Shown one piece after another: positions 26,700 through 34,420 of a stretch of DNA of 64,000 nucleotides (the first letter of the stretch is position 1; each line of letters opens with the position of its first letter). Both the position numbers and the translations under genes were made by a program. Source of the DNA: Rhizobium sp. WYCCWR10014 (GTDB lineage: Bacteria; Pseudomonadota; Alphaproteobacteria; Rhizobiales; Rhizobiaceae); the NCBI RefSeq assembly GCF_001657485.1, contig NZ_LXFU01000025.1, forward strand, positions 1-64,000, read 5' to 3'. Below the pieces are notes generated by a model. The model saw nothing but the letters and a program-made list of their open reading frames with translations, was not told the origin of the DNA and did no database searches.

Positions 26700-27173
26700 T
26701 CAGGCAATCAGCGGCGCGGCGACAGCCTTCAGTGCCTTCAACGCATGCTTCGGATCGAGCCGCACCTGCAGCCCGCGCTGCCCGCCATTGATATAGACCA
26801 GCGATTCGCCAAGCGCGGCTTCCTCGATCGCCGTCGGCACGGTCTTCTTCTGGCCGAACGGGCTGATGCCGCCGACATGATAGCCCGTCAGCCGCTCGGC
26901 ATCGGCAGGCTTCATCATATTGGCCGATTTGCCGTGAAAGGCGCTCGCAAGCTTCTTCATGCTGACCTCGCGATCCGACGGCACGACGACGCAGACCGGT
27001 TTGCCGTCCACCTCCGCCATCAGCGTCTTCAGCACCCGATGCGGCGTCTCGCCGAGCGCTTCGGCCGCCTGCAGCCCGACGCGCTCGGCATTGGGGTCGT
27101 AGTCATAGACATGAACGGTGAAGGCGACACCTGCCTGCGAAAGAAGCTGTGTCGCGCGCGTTGTCTTGGACAT
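26700..27173 (-). CDS. ybaK: Cys-tRNA(Pro)/Cys-tRNA(Cys) deacylase
   Basis: A 157-residue YbaK/EbsC-family trans-editing protein that hydrolyses mischarged Cys-tRNA-Pro. The conserved pieces are VFKT-like RVLKTLMAEVDGKPVCVVVP (about 46-65, with the essential Lys), SMKKLASAF, TGYHVGGISPFGQKK (GGxSPfG motif near 100) and VYINGGQRGLQVRL. Full family length. It is followed on the same strand by other single-domain enzymes but with no clear operon partner. Confidence 0.9.
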   Translation of the reverse strand: MSKTTRATQLLSQAGVAFTVHVYDYDPNAERVGLQAAEALGETPHRVLKTLMAEVDGKPVCVVVPSDREVSMKKLASAFHGKSANMMKPADAERLTGYHVGGISPFGQKKTVPTAIEEAALGESLVYINGGQRGLQVRLDPKHALKALKAVAAPLIA

Positions 27174-27203
27174 CTCTTCCCCTCGTGAGTTCAGCGGCGC
27201 CTG

Positions 27204-27554
27204 TCAGCCTCCGAGCATACCGGCGTAAATCTCCGGCTTGAAGCCGATCAGCAGCTTGCCCCTCGCCTCCAGCACCGGCCGCTTGATCATCGACGGCTGG
27301 TCGAGCATCAGCTGGATTGCTTTCTCCCGGGTGAGGTTCTCGCGGTCGGCATCGGGCAGTTTGCGGAAGGTGGTGCCGGCGCGGTTGAGCACGGTGTCGA
27401 GGCCGGCTTCGTCGATCCAGGCTTCGAGATGGGCGCGGTCGATACCGAGCGCCTTGTAATCGTGAAATTCATAGGCGACGCTGTGTTCCTCCAGCCAGCT
27501 GCGGGCCTTCTTCATCGTGTCGCAATTCTTGATGCCATAAATGGTGACGGCCAT
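27204..27554 (-). CDS. ArsC-family thioredoxin-fold reductase (YffB/Spx-like)
   Basis: A 116-residue protein beginning MAVTIYGIKNCDTMKKA. The Cys at residue 11 is in the ArsC-type NC-DTxKKA motif, and TTFRKLPD and IKRPVLE complete the family signature. YffB-like members bind glutathione; an arsenate reductase role is possible but not supported by any nearby ars gene. ATG 27554 is chosen because the longer frame upstream is not family-like; GGGAG lies 11 bases before it. Confidence 0.85.
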   Translation of the reverse strand: MAVTIYGIKNCDTMKKARSWLEEHSVAYEFHDYKALGIDRAHLEAWIDEAGLDTVLNRAGTTFRKLPDADRENLTREKAIQLMLDQPSMIKRPVLEARGKLLIGFKPEIYAGMLGG

Positions 27555-27673
27555 GCCCGATCGATCTCCCTGTAATAGCAGCGAGATAACATGCACGACG
27601 GCCGGCGCAAACGCCGTGCGACGTTTTATCCCCGAGCGCGTCGACAATAGCAGCAAGACAAAACCGGCCCCGT

Positions 27674-28735
27674 TCAATTCTCCAGCGTGCCGGCCTTGCG
27701 CGAAGCCTTGCTGGGTTCGTCGCAGGCGATCTTCATCAGGTCGCCGCGCCGCCGCACCAGTCGGTCGGAGGTTCGGGTCAAGATCAGCCCGTCCTGCGGC
27801 GCGGTGAGCTCGATGCTGCCGCCCGGCTGCCCCGGCCGGGTGACGATCGTCACTAGACGGTCGCCTTCCGAAATCCTTTCGCCGATATTGCGATGGAAAA
27901 GCACGGCGCCACCTTCCGGAGTGCGGATGATCTCGACATTGTCGAGCGGCACGGCCGGACCGGAAAATGCCGTAGCCGCCAATTTTTCGTCGCCAACGAT
28001 CCCCCGTGCCGCGAGGAAGTGCCAGAGCCCGTCGGCATCCTTTTTCGCCAGCACCGGATCGACGTCGCGTTTGCCGCGGAGTTCGACGGTGACGGAGAGT
28101 TTGCCGGGCAGCCGGGACCGGCGCTCGCCGGGAACTTCATATTTCCATGCAAAGCCGACCGCCTCCTCGAAGGCCGAGCTTTCGCCATCCGAAAGCAGCA
28201 CGGCCTCCATGTCGAGCGCGGCAGCGAGATCGGCCGCCTCCGGCCAGAAGGCCTCGTCGATATAGGCATATTGCAGGGATTCATCGTCGCAATGCAGGTC
28301 GAGCACCAGATCGGCTCCGAGTGCCATGTGCAGCAGCTGTCGCTTCAATCTGTCGGTAGCCGGATAATCATCGAGGTCGTCGATCAGCGTGGCCCGATCG
28401 GCAATGGAGATTAGCGGAAAATCCCGGTTGAAATTGGTGCGCGAGCCCAAGTCGAAACGGCCCTGCAATTCGCCGAAATGCGATTGCGCCGCACCGATCG
28501 GATTGGCCTGTGGCACGATGGTGATGTCGCCGGCGATCCCGCCTTGGCCTTCCGCCTGCCGCAGCCGCTCGCAAAGGAAATGCAACAGCACCGTTCCCGG
28601 CAGCTCGCCGGCATGCAGAGCCGCCTGGATATAGGTCTTCGGCGCCTTCGGATCGCCGCCCTTGAAGCGCAGCACCGGCAGCCGCCACTCCGTTCCCGGC
28701 GTATCTCCAGGGATGATGATCTCTGAAACGTCCAT
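27674..28735 (-). CDS. Succinylglutamate desuccinylase/aspartoacylase-family protein
   Basis: A 353-residue zinc-dependent amidohydrolase-like protein. Zinc-binding elements of the M14-like fold are visible: QAALHAGELPG (His and Glu; residues 37-47) and VLDLHCDDESLQY (His near 148). NFNRDFP (near 98) is the usual substrate-binding Arg region. A C-terminal barrel-sandwich part contains GAVLFHRNIGERISEGDRLV. Rhizobial relatives act on acylated amino acids or ectoine derivatives, but no such genes are nearby. GGGAG precedes the ATG. Confidence 0.88.
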   Translation of the reverse strand: MDVSEIIIPGDTPGTEWRLPVLRFKGGDPKAPKTYIQAALHAGELPGTVLLHFLCERLRQAEGQGGIAGDITIVPQANPIGAAQSHFGELQGRFDLGSRTNFNRDFPLISIADRATLIDDLDDYPATDRLKRQLLHMALGADLVLDLHCDDESLQYAYIDEAFWPEAADLAAALDMEAVLLSDGESSAFEEAVGFAWKYEVPGERRSRLPGKLSVTVELRGKRDVDPVLAKKDADGLWHFLAARGIVGDEKLAATAFSGPAVPLDNVEIIRTPEGGAVLFHRNIGERISEGDRLVTIVTRPGQPGGSIELTAPQDGLILTRTSDRLVRRRGDLMKIACDEPSKASRKAGTLEN

Positions 28736-28824
28736 GCTGATTTCGCTCCCTGTGCAACACCTGAACGAGCTTTATGCGCAGAAGCTAGGCAAGCGCAAGC
28801 CGTGGCCAAGGGCATCAGCCTGCC

Positions 28825-29423
28825 TCAACCGAGCAGTGGCCAACGATCGATAATCCGATGTTCTGTTTCTCCAATCAGGCTCTCGATGAGCAGGAATTCG
28901 GACGCCGTCCACGAAACCGATTTGTTGAGGGCTGTCGATGGTACGATCTTGCGGTCGTAAAGCAGCGTCATGTGTGGCGTGAAATCGCGCTTGATATTGT
29001 GCGGCAATCCGAGATTGTGCATGCCGAGGCCGAGTTGGACGTGCAGGCGCGTCAACGCTTTTAGCCCACCTTCGCCGTAAAGTACGAGTGCCTCCGAATG
29101 CCTGAAGCTCATGATGTGGTCGAAATCAATTGCGATCGGTGCGCTTTCCGCCATGGCGCCAGCCTGCCGTGCAGCGAAAACTATCTCCTCCGGCAGTTGA
29201 TCATATTTTCCAACACAAGTGATTGTCACATGCAGCGTCTCAGGCGCGGCTTGCCGCAGAGTGAGAAGGTTTTGCAATAATCGCCGGCAATCAAGGCGGT
29301 TTGTTGCTCGACGGCCGGGGGAGGACAAATGGCGAAGAAAAGCCCGTGTTCAGCGCTGTGACGTTTGCTGGGCCGTCGGCGACCATTTTTGTCGTCTCCG
29401 AAGTCGAGGGGCATCTGGTTCAT
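28825..29423 (-). pseudogene. 2'-5' RNA ligase (ThpR/LigT) family gene split by a frameshift
   Basis: The start (ATG 29423, MNQMPLDFG) leads in one frame through HGLFFAICPPPAVEQQTALIAG. The rest of the protein lies in the next frame: LLQNLLTLRQAAPETLHVTITCVG (first HxT motif) up to NIKRDFTPHMTLLYD (second HxT motif). One missing base near 29283 explains the break; adding it gives a normal protein of about 198 residues. Intact members are RNA 2',3'-cyclic phosphodiesterases. This copy would not make a complete enzyme as written; an assembly error is possible. Confidence 0.75.
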
Positions 29424-29706
29424 AGAATTTCAGGTCGTCATGACCCGCCTCGTCGTTTCCAAAACGCGACGAAGGATACTCCGAAAGGAAGCAACATCAA
29501 GAACAAAAAGAGAACATAATCTCCCGATATGCTCGATACCTCACTTACGCGAACCGTTGCCCCAGGACCGGATGAATGGAGATTTGGTCGACAATGCAGG
29601 GGCGCATCGCAATATTTCCGGGAAGCCCGGCGCGCGCAAGAAACGGGTTGAAACAGCGGCCGTCCCATACGATTTTGAGGGTTATCGAAAACGCGGAGGC
29701 TGTGTC

Positions 29707-30270
29707 ATGGCTGAGACAACGCACCACTATCTCATCTTCGAAACCGCGGGCGGTTTCTGCGGCATCGCCTGGAGCGACGCGGGCATTGCCCGTTTCCAAC
29801 TGCCGACCAAAACCGCAGAGGCGACCGAACGGCTGCTGCTGCGCCGCCTGCCGGATGCCGAAGCCGGCGCGCCGACGCCTGCCGTGCTGGAAACGGTCGC
29901 TGCGGTGAGGCGCTACTTTCAGGGCGAGGAGATGGATTTTTCCGGCGTCGAACTCGACCTTGCCGGTCAGGATAGCTTCTTCCGGGATATTTATGCGGCG
30001 GCAAGGCGTGTCGGCTGGGGTCGCACCACCACTTACGGCGCGCTGGCGAAGGAGCTCGGCGTCGGGCCGGAAGCCGCTCGCGACGTCGGCCAGGCAATGG
30101 CGAAGAACCCGGTCGCTTTGATCATCCCCTGCCACCGGGTGCTGGCCGCCGGCGGCAAGATCGGCGGCTTCTCCGCGCCCGGCGGGTCGTCATCGAAGGC
30201 CCGTATGCTGGAGCTCGAAGGCGTCAGCCTTGCACCGCCGCCGCCTGCCCAGCAGTCGCTGGGTTTTTAG
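29707..30270 (+). CDS. ogt: Methylated-DNA--protein-cysteine S-methyltransferase
   Basis: A 187-residue DNA repair protein that removes O6-alkyl groups from guanine onto its own cysteine. The active-site PCHRV lies at residues 141-145 (Cys142). The helix-turn-helix region TTTYGALAKELG precedes it and GGFSAPGGSSSKARMLELEG follows. ATG 29707 starts the family-like sequence (MAETTHHYLIFET). The frame extends upstream to 29365, but that part is not protein-like and the 283 bases before the start hold no other gene. Confidence 0.93.
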   Translation: MAETTHHYLIFETAGGFCGIAWSDAGIARFQLPTKTAEATERLLLRRLPDAEAGAPTPAVLETVAAVRRYFQGEEMDFSGVELDLAGQDSFFRDIYAAARRVGWGRTTTYGALAKELGVGPEAARDVGQAMAKNPVALIIPCHRVLAAGGKIGGFSAPGGSSSKARMLELEGVSLAPPPPAQQSLGF

Positions 30271-30283
30271 GCGGCGGCTTTTT
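30237..30283 (+). terminator. Terminator overlapping the end of ogt
   Basis: GCCGCCGCCT (30237-30246) pairs perfectly with AGGCGGCGGC (30269-30278), with an inner CCCAGC/GCTGGG stem, and is followed by TTTTT. The left arm and inner stem lie within the last codons of ogt. Confidence 0.8.
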
Positions 30284-30291
30284 CGTTTTCC

Positions 30292-30358
30292 GCAATTCCC
30301 GGCAAAATCGCTTCGCGCTTTGCCTGACAAAACCGCTCTACACTTTTGTTGGAATTGC
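30292..30358 (-). repeat. Dispersed 3' palindrome, copy R3
   Basis: Arms GCAATTCC (30292-30299) and GGAATTGC (30351-30358) are perfect complements; the minus strand reads CAAAAGTGTAGAGCGGTTTT inside. It fills the gap between the convergent ogt and SDR genes. Confidence 0.75.
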
Positions 30359-30378
30359 TTCGGCAAAGTCTCGGCCGA

Positions 30379-31113
30379 TCAATGCGGGCTGGCTGTCGGC
30401 CGGATGATGATCTCGCTGACATCGACGTCATCAGGCTGGCTGATGGCGTAGAGGATGGAATTGGCGATCGCCTCGGGGCTGATCGTGATCGCCCTGAAAG
30501 CCTTCATAGCGTCCCGCGCCGTCGGATCGGTGATCGTGTCGGCCAGTTCCGATGTCGTCGTGCCGGGAGAGATGACGGTCACGCGGATACGATCGGTCTC
30601 CTGCCGCAATCCGTCCGAGATCGCCCGCACCGCAAATTTCGTCGCGCAATAGACGGCCGCCGTCGGCGAGACGCTGTGGCCGCCGATCGAAGACAGGTTG
30701 ATGATCTGCCCCGATCCCTGTGCCTTCATGATCGGAAGGACTGCGGCGATGCCGTAGAGAACACCCTTGATATTGACGTCGACCATCCGGTCCCATTCGT
30801 CGACCTTGAGGGCGTCGAGCGGCGAGAGCGGCATGACGCCGGCATTGTTGACGATGACATCCAACCGGCCGAATTCGGAGCGGGCAAAGCCTGCAAAGGC
30901 CTCCACTTGGGAACGGTCGGTGACATCAAGCTGTCGCAGGCGCACCGTCCCGCCGTTTGCGGCGATTTCGCCGGCGAGTTCCTCCAGGCGCTCGGTGCGG
31001 CGGGCACCGATCACGACATGGGCGCCTGCTGCAGCCAGCACCTTTGCCGCAGCCTCTCCGATGCCGCTGCTGGCTCCGGTGATGGCAATGACTTTTCCTT
31101 TGATATCAGACAT
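30379..31113 (-). CDS. Short-chain dehydrogenase/reductase
   Basis: A 244-residue classical SDR. The cofactor motif TGASSGIGEAAAK is near residue 12 and NNAGVMPLSPLDA near 88. The catalytic Ser is in NLSSIGGHSV, with YCATKFAV holding Tyr and Lys. RTERLEE after strand 2 suggests NADP(H) preference. ATG 31113 is taken, with GGAG 6 bases upstream; a second ATG four codons earlier overlaps that site. A second SDR lies 57 bases upstream in the same direction, so the two may be co-transcribed. Substrate unknown. Confidence 0.9.
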   Translation of the reverse strand: MSDIKGKVIAITGASSGIGEAAAKVLAAAGAHVVIGARRTERLEELAGEIAANGGTVRLRQLDVTDRSQVEAFAGFARSEFGRLDVIVNNAGVMPLSPLDALKVDEWDRMVDVNIKGVLYGIAAVLPIMKAQGSGQIINLSSIGGHSVSPTAAVYCATKFAVRAISDGLRQETDRIRVTVISPGTTTSELADTITDPTARDAMKAFRAITISPEAIANSILYAISQPDDVDVSEIIIRPTASPH

Positions 31114-31170
31114 TTCAAGCTCCATTTGTACGCCGCTCGCCTGGCGATGCGGCTGTGGGTTTTTGGGTGG

Positions 31171-32013
31171 TCAGGCGGGAAAATCGGCGCTGAGCGTCGT
31201 CTCCGCCCAGGCGTCGAAGTTGGCGCGCAGCGCATCCAGCCGTTCGCGGGCGATCTTCAGGGCTGGCGCGCCGAGCAGCAGGCGCAGCGGCGGTGCGTCC
31301 GCTTCGAACGCCGATATGATCGCGGTTGCCGCGCGCGTGGGATCGCCCGGCTGGTTGCCGGAGATCGAGCGGGTCGCCCGGCGCCGCTTGCCGGATGTCT
31401 CGGCATAGTCGTCGATGATCGTGCTGGACTCGACCATCGACCGGCCGGCCCAATCCGTGCGGAAGGCGCCGGGTTCGAGGATCGTCACATCGATGCCGAG
31501 CGGTTTGACCTCGTGGGAAAGCGATTCCGACAAGGCTTCGACCGCGAACTTGGTGGCGTGGTAGTAGCCGGTTGCGGCAAAAGCGACGAGCCCGCCAAGC
31601 GAGGAGACGTTGAAGATATGCCCTTGCCGGCGTCGGCGCATGCCCGGCAGAACCTGCTTGGTGACAGCGATCAAACCGAACACATTGGTCTCGAACTGGG
31701 CGCGTACCTCAGCTTCGTCACCCTCTTCGATCGCCGAGAGATAGCCGTAGCCGGCATTGTTGACGAGGACGTCGATCGCGCCGAAATGCGCTTCGGCGTC
31801 ACGAACCGCGCGGGCGATGGAGCGGCTGTCCGTCACATCCAGTGCAAGGGCAAGCGCGCGGTCGCCGTGCTCTGCCGTGATATCTGCCAGTGTCTCGGGT
31901 CTGCGCGCCGTCATGGCGGCGCGCCAGCCACGGACCAGAACGGCTTCGGCGAGCGCCCGGCCGAGGCCGGACGATGCGCCGGTGATGAACCAAAGGGGTG
32001 TTGGGGAAGACAT
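31171..32013 (-). CDS. Short-chain dehydrogenase/reductase
   Basis: A 280-residue SDR of the type often annotated as oxidoreductase acting on ketones. TGASSGLGRALAEAV lies near residue 12, DVLVNNAGYGYL near 80, the catalytic Ser in NVSSLGGLVA, and Tyr/Lys in YYHATKFAVEAL. The C-terminal region is longer than in its neighbour, with a predicted helix ending in ADFPA. ATG 32013 is chosen because AAGGA lies 8 bases upstream; an in-frame extension to 32304 runs antisense over the neighbouring gene and is not protein-like. Confidence 0.9.
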   Translation of the reverse strand: MSSPTPLWFITGASSGLGRALAEAVLVRGWRAAMTARRPETLADITAEHGDRALALALDVTDSRSIARAVRDAEAHFGAIDVLVNNAGYGYLSAIEEGDEAEVRAQFETNVFGLIAVTKQVLPGMRRRRQGHIFNVSSLGGLVAFAATGYYHATKFAVEALSESLSHEVKPLGIDVTILEPGAFRTDWAGRSMVESSTIIDDYAETSGKRRRATRSISGNQPGDPTRAATAIISAFEADAPPLRLLLGAPALKIARERLDALRANFDAWAETTLSADFPA

Positions 32014-32080
32014 GATCGTCATCCTTTCCGGCCGGCTAACGCGGCCTTCTCCTGTGTGATGTTGCCTTTCAGGCGGCACA

Positions 32081-32452
32081 TCATTTGCGCCGAAGCACCA
32101 TGCCGCCATGATGGAGGGTATTGCCGTCGACGAAATCGCCGTCGGCCGTGAAGCCCGTGTCATCCCAGTATTCGATATGGCTTCCGGTGACTTCGTAGCG
32201 TCCCCGGTAGGCGCTTTCCCGGTTTCCGCGGGCCTCGTCGTAACGGCCATTCGGCAAAAGTTCGTGGCGGACGCGGCCATCATCCGTAACCCACATGCCG
32301 ACATAGGGATGTTGCTGCATACTGTTCTCGCTTGTTTGTTGCTGGTGAGATTGGCGGGTCACAGCATCGGTGGCGGACGAACTGATCGCCGTGCCAGCAA
32401 GGATGACCGCCGTGAAAAACTGCAGGATGGGGCTTTTGAAAATCCTTCGCAT
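32081..32452 (-). CDS. Atu4866-family exported protein
   Basis: A 123-residue protein with a signal peptide (residues 1-28: RRIFKSPILQFFTAVILAGTAISSSA) and a polar linker rich in Gln. The C-terminal domain of about 75 residues begins YVGMWVTDDGRVRHELLP and contains NGRYDEARGNRESAYRGRY and IEYWDDTGFTADGDF, matching the Atu4866 family of small beta-barrel proteins with unknown function. It is divergent from a LysR gene whose promoter holds a perfect palindrome. Confidence 0.85.
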   Translation of the reverse strand: MRRIFKSPILQFFTAVILAGTAISSSATDAVTRQSHQQQTSENSMQQHPYVGMWVTDDGRVRHELLPNGRYDEARGNRESAYRGRYEVTGSHIEYWDDTGFTADGDFVDGNTLHHGGMVLRRK

Positions 32453-32537
32453 TGCCTTGCCTTTCGACGCCTTCGTTTACCTCGACTGAAAGATAATACG
32501 GAGAGCCCGAGTGATTGAGTTGCCAATCCAGGATGCC

Positions 32538-32558
32538 TTGGTTAGAAGTGCTAACCAA
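32538..32558. promoter_or_regulatory. Perfect palindrome overlapping the LysR start (putative operator)
   Basis: TTGGTTAG (32538-32545) and CTAACCAA (32551-32558) are exact complements around AAGTG. This fits the T-N11-A pattern bound by LysR proteins. The right arm includes the A of the lysR ATG, so binding would block the gene directly. There is no ribosome binding site between palindrome and start. Confidence 0.75.
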
Positions 32559-33454
32559 TGGTCGATGACCTCGAAGGCATTTCAGTTTTTCTTGCGGTGG
32601 CCGAGGCGCGGAACTTCCGCCTTGCCGGCGAGCGGCTTGGCGTCACCCGCTCCGCCGTCAGCCAGGCCCTGCAGCGCCTGGAGGATCGGGTTGGCGTCGC
32701 CCTGGTCCAGCGCACGACCCGCAGCGTCAGCCTGACCGAAGCCGGCGAAGTGTTCTTCGACGCGGTTCGTCCCTCGGTCCGTCAGGTCAAGGATGCGATG
32801 CAGACGGTGCGGGAAATGCAGGCGCGCCCGAGCGGCCTGCTGAGGATCACCGTTTCCTCGATCGCCGAGAACTTCCTGTCCGGCACCTTGCTGGCCGGCT
32901 TCATGGAAGCCTGCCCTGACGTCAAACTCGATATCACCATCACCGATGACGAATTCGATATCGTCGAGGCCGGTTTCGACGCCGGCGTCCGGCTGGGCGA
33001 AGTGATCGAACAGGACATGATCGCCATATCAGTCTCCGAAGAGCAGCGACAATGCGCGGCAGCATCCCGCAGCTATCTCGAGCGCCGCGGTCATCCCCGC
33101 CACCCCCGCGACCTGCAGGATCATGCCTGCATCGGATGGCGGCCACGCCCGGATACTGCGCCTTATCGCTGGGAATTCACCGAAAACGACCGCGACTTCG
33201 ACGTCTCCGTCGATCCCACCGTCACGACCAACGATATGGGCATGATGATCCGCATGGCCTGCGCGGGAGCAGGCATCACCTTCGGCATGGTGGAAACCTT
33301 CCAGCCCTATATCGAGCGCGGGGAACTCGTGCCGCTGCTGGAGCATTTCTGCCCGCCATTCCCGGGATTCTATCTCTACTACCCCAGGCGCCAGAGGCAG
33401 CCGCTGAAGCTGCGTGCGCTGGTCGATTATGTGCGCAGGTTTGAGAGGGGTTAG
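32558..33454 (+). CDS. LysR-family transcriptional regulator
   Basis: A 298-residue LysR. The winged helix-turn-helix covers about residues 3-62 (ISVFLAVAEARNFRLAGERL, SAVSQALQRLEDRVG). The effector domain follows (GLLRITVSSIAENFLSG; GFDAGVRLGE near 145). It resembles CrgA-like regulators of oxidoreductase genes. It is divergent from the Atu4866-family gene and the SDR genes beyond it. The last 4 bases overlap the stop of the convergent antitoxin gene. Confidence 0.9.
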   Translation: MVDDLEGISVFLAVAEARNFRLAGERLGVTRSAVSQALQRLEDRVGVALVQRTTRSVSLTEAGEVFFDAVRPSVRQVKDAMQTVREMQARPSGLLRITVSSIAENFLSGTLLAGFMEACPDVKLDITITDDEFDIVEAGFDAGVRLGEVIEQDMIAISVSEEQRQCAAASRSYLERRGHPRHPRDLQDHACIGWRPRPDTAPYRWEFTENDRDFDVSVDPTVTTNDMGMMIRMACAGAGITFGMVETFQPYIERGELVPLLEHFCPPFPGFYLYYPRRQRQPLKLRALVDYVRRFERG

Positions 33455-33720
33455 ATGTCGGCGGCGGGGCCATCGGCCAACACGCCGGCTTCCATCTCTT
33501 CCAGAGTTTTCGGCTCGCCGCCGAAGGGAAGCATACCGAACACATCGTCAGGCCGCGTCGGCGCAAGGGCAGGGAGCTGCTTCAGAAGCACGCCTTCCGG
33601 GGTTTCCTCGACAATGAGACGAGTTCCAGCCTCCCACTCCCGCCGCCGGCAGATCGTTTTTGGGAGAATGACCTGCCCGTTGGTCGAGACGGTTGTAATG
33701 AGGTTTTCGGAGTGAGCCAT
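33451..33720 (-). CDS. AbrB/MazE/SpoVT-type antitoxin-like protein (no toxin partner seen)
   Basis: An 89-residue protein. The swapped-hairpin AbrB DNA-binding domain covers about residues 6-50 (VSTNGQVILPKTICRRREWEAGTRLIVEETPEGVLLK). The C-terminal tail with DVFGMLPFGGEPKTLEEMEAGV normally binds a PIN-domain VapC toxin. No toxin gene follows or precedes it: downstream is the convergent LysR, upstream a non-coding gap. ATG 33720 starts just before the domain. It may be an orphan antitoxin. Confidence 0.85.
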   Translation of the reverse strand: MAHSENLITTVSTNGQVILPKTICRRREWEAGTRLIVEETPEGVLLKQLPALAPTRPDDVFGMLPFGGEPKTLEEMEAGVLADGPAADI

Positions 33721-33817
33721 CAGTTGAGTCCCGCAGGTAACACAAAGATAAGATATGCGAGGCAAATAGTTCCGTCACCACACTATCGCGAGGTCCATGG
33801 CTTGAGGCGGCGGAGTC

Positions 33818-34342
33818 CTAAAATACCGTAGATTCGCCGGTGAGGGCCTGAGCCGCGTTAGGCTGAGGACGCAGCAGCAAATAGAATGCAAAGACGTGGG
33901 TGATCATCAGCAAGGGCACGTAAAAGATCGGGATCGCGTATGCGGCGCCCAATTCGTCCGCCCGCGCCGGCAGGCCGGCCTGGATCGCGTGATAGTAGTC
34001 GAGCACGAGGTCGCCCATTCCCACGAGATTGAAGGCGACGACGAACAGCCAGAAGACCGGACGCATGCTGATCGTGACGAGCGCCAGCATGGCAAGCAGC
34101 CCGGCCGCGAGGTCGCCATAGGCAGCGAAAGTGGCGAAGCTGGCGGGCAGGTTGGGACCGACGACGCCGGGCAGAATGAAGACGAGCCCGAAGAAGCGGA
34201 AGCTGTGCAGAGTGGCGATGGCGCGGTGCGCCTTGACCCTGTCCATCGACTTGAGCCAGGGCAGAATATACGCGCCGAAGCAAAGCAGCCACGCGACATA
34301 GCCTAGGACGAGATGGGTTTGAAAGATGGATTCCGTCGACAT
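33818..34342 (-). CDS. Multi-pass membrane protein of unknown function
   Basis: A 174-residue protein with about five hydrophobic segments (residues about 8-25, 48-66, 75-92, 96-116, 145-165). The sequence ATLHSFRFFGLVFILPGVVGP between the first two is conserved-looking. I do not recognise a named family with certainty. AGGAG lies 7 bases before ATG 34342. It is divergent from a LysR gene 78 bases away, which probably regulates it. Confidence 0.75.
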   Translation of the reverse strand: MSTESIFQTHLVLGYVAWLLCFGAYILPWLKSMDRVKAHRAIATLHSFRFFGLVFILPGVVGPNLPASFATFAAYGDLAAGLLAMLALVTISMRPVFWLFVVAFNLVGMGDLVLDYYHAIQAGLPARADELGAAYAIPIFYVPLLMITHVFAFYLLLRPQPNAAQALTGESTVF

Positions 34343-34402
34343 CGGGGCACTCCTGATTTGTGGGGTCCAGATGTACGGCCGCTTCCCGCGATCGACTATT
34401 GG

Positions 34403-34413
34403 CGATAATATCG
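34403..34413. promoter_or_regulatory. Small palindrome between membrane-protein and LysR genes
   Basis: CGATA, A, TATCG makes an 11-base perfect palindrome 7 bases before the LysR ATG. It lies in a 78-base divergent gap and could be part of the LysR binding site. Confidence 0.35.
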
Positions 34414-34420
34414 ATGCGGT

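Noticed and set aside
29438-29668. Minus-strand frame with a hydrophobic C-terminal segment between the RNA ligase remnant and ogt
   Set aside because: A single hydrophobic stretch without a good start or ribosome binding site is not enough to support a gene.
30346-32151. A 601-codon plus-strand frame across the SDR genes
   Set aside because: It lies opposite two SDR genes with intact catalytic motifs; it shows no signature of its own.
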